From the NCBI GenBank assembly GCA_027073875.1, contig JALTEO010000396.1, forward strand, positions 1 to 5,493: a stretch of 5,493 nucleotides of DNA. The letters run 5' to 3'. Made by a program: the position numbers and the translations under genes. Numbering within the stretch: the stretch's first letter is position 1; each line of letters begins with the position of its first letter. Shown one piece after another: positions 5,255 through 5,493 of this stretch. Source of the stretch: Bacteroidales bacterium. Lineage in GTDB: Bacteria; Bacteroidota; Bacteroidia; Bacteroidales; JALTDM01. The notes under the pieces are model-generated. The model was given only the letters and a program-made list of their open reading frames with translations. It ran no database searches and was not told the origin of the DNA.

Positions 5255-5321
5255 TTTATTGCTTTGGCAATAAACTACACGATGCAATCGTGCGAGGTTT
5301 TTTTATTGCTGTGGCAATAAA
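5255..5321. repeat. Triple hairpin cluster
   Basis: Three perfect hairpins follow one another. TTTATTGC-TTTG-GCAATAAA is at 5255-5274, CACGAT-GCA-ATCGTG at 5278-5292, and TTTATTGC-TGTG-GCAATAAA at 5302-5321. The outer two are direct copies that differ in one loop base. They lack a following T run in either direction and so are not ordinary terminators. Confidence 0.75.
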
Positions 5322-5327
5322 GCACAC

Positions 5328-5358
5328 AAAGGATTTCCCATAGGGATAAGCTGTGCGG
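5328..5358. repeat. Interspersed repeat B, copy 2
   Basis: Matches 4433-4463 at 27 of 31 bases, in the same orientation. Here the variable triplet makes a clean TCCC-ATA-GGGA hairpin (5336-5346). The start ACAAAGG-A-TTTC also resembles ACAAAGG-TTTC of the 1-31 unit, so the two repeat types may share an origin. It overlaps the right inverted repeat of the 5100-5369 segment. Confidence 0.7.
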
Positions 5359-5369
5359 GAGCAGGGAAA

Positions 5370-5493
5370 CTATTTAAACAAAACTTTTAGTTCATTTAAA
5401 ATTAAAATTATTCCAAGAATAATAAATCCAAAAGCACTTCCATATCCTTGAAGCATATGTTTATTCGTATCTTCTTCTTTTGGAATAGGTGTT
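5370..5493 (-). CDS. C-terminal 40 codons of an unrecognised membrane protein (partial)
   Basis: The minus strand is open from the window edge to a TAG at 5372-5370. It reads TPIPKEEDTNKHM, then LQGYGSAFGFIILGIILIL and NELKVLFK. The stretch from about GYGSAF to ILIL is a likely membrane helix, with an acidic/polar segment before it and a short basic tail after it. There is no start codon suited to a complete gene, so the gene begins beyond the window. The stop codon lies directly next to the 5353-5369 inverted repeat. The family cannot be named from this tail; the clean codon pattern and the helix support a real gene. Confidence 0.6.
   Translation of the reverse strand, partial: TPIPKEEDTNKHMLQGYGSAFGFIILGIILILNELKVLFK

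Larger units (their letters stand above)
5100..5369. repeat. 270-bp segment bounded by 17-bp inverted repeats (MITE-like)
   Basis: Positions 5100-5116 and 5353-5369 are inverted copies with 16 of 17 bases matching (TTTCCCAGCTCCCGCAC against TTTCCCTGCTCCCGCAC on the other strand). Between them lie the 48-aa frame, its promoter-like element, three hairpins and repeat B copy 2. No transposase is present. A target-site duplication was looked for: the flanks TCCTTT (left) and CTATTT (right) do not match, so recent transposition is not supported. It could be a non-autonomous element or a mosaic of smaller repeats. Confidence 0.4.

Noticed and set aside
5302..5321. Intrinsic terminator for the partial membrane-protein gene
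   Set aside because: Read on the minus strand the hairpin is followed by A residues, not a T run.

Overview
The window looks like chromosomal DNA from a member of the Bacteroidota, probably order Bacteroidales. The evidence is an AT-rich sequence, starts without Shine-Dalgarno motifs, promoters of the phylum's TTG / 19 bp / TAnnTTTG type, and a gene order (DUF4783 protein, nadC, YihY/BrkB membrane protein) that I recall from Bacteroidales genomes. No rRNA, tRNA, CRISPR array or transposase gene was seen.

Layout. Positions 1-180 are non-coding and made of short repeats: a GTCCC-TAC-GGGAC hairpin unit followed by two arrays of 7-bp units. A promoter at 185-214 starts a tightly packed plus-strand operon (237-2414): a small exported DUF4783 protein, NadC (quinolinate phosphoribosyltransferase, NAD synthesis) and a six-helix YihY/BrkB membrane protein. 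A perfect 14-bp-stem hairpin (2408-2440), which overlaps the last stop codon, ends it and probably also ends the convergent minus-strand operon. That second operon (4043 down to 2464) has a clear promoter with an A10 tract in its spacer. It encodes an ElbB-type DJ-1/PfpI-family protein followed by an NAD-dependent 3-hydroxybutyryl-CoA dehydrogenase.

From about 4100 to the end the window is a repeat-rich, gene-poor region. It holds hairpin repeats, a CAATTTA heptamer array and a 75-bp dispersed-type repeat with inverted ends. It also holds a minus-strand gene for an exported MORN/YwqK-like repeat protein (4474-4959), a possible decayed reading frame (4995-5135), a candidate 48-aa ORF with its own -7 element (5072-5218), and a 270-bp segment (5100-5369) bounded by near-perfect 17-bp inverted repeats. 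The window ends inside a minus-strand gene of which only the last 40 codons are present (a membrane protein tail).

The protein genes are mostly ordinary metabolism and envelope functions. The unusual content is the repeat architecture: several unrelated 7-bp-period arrays, and a family of hairpin repeats whose arms are kept while loops and flanks vary. I saw no convincing defence, CRISPR, toxin or biosynthetic system.
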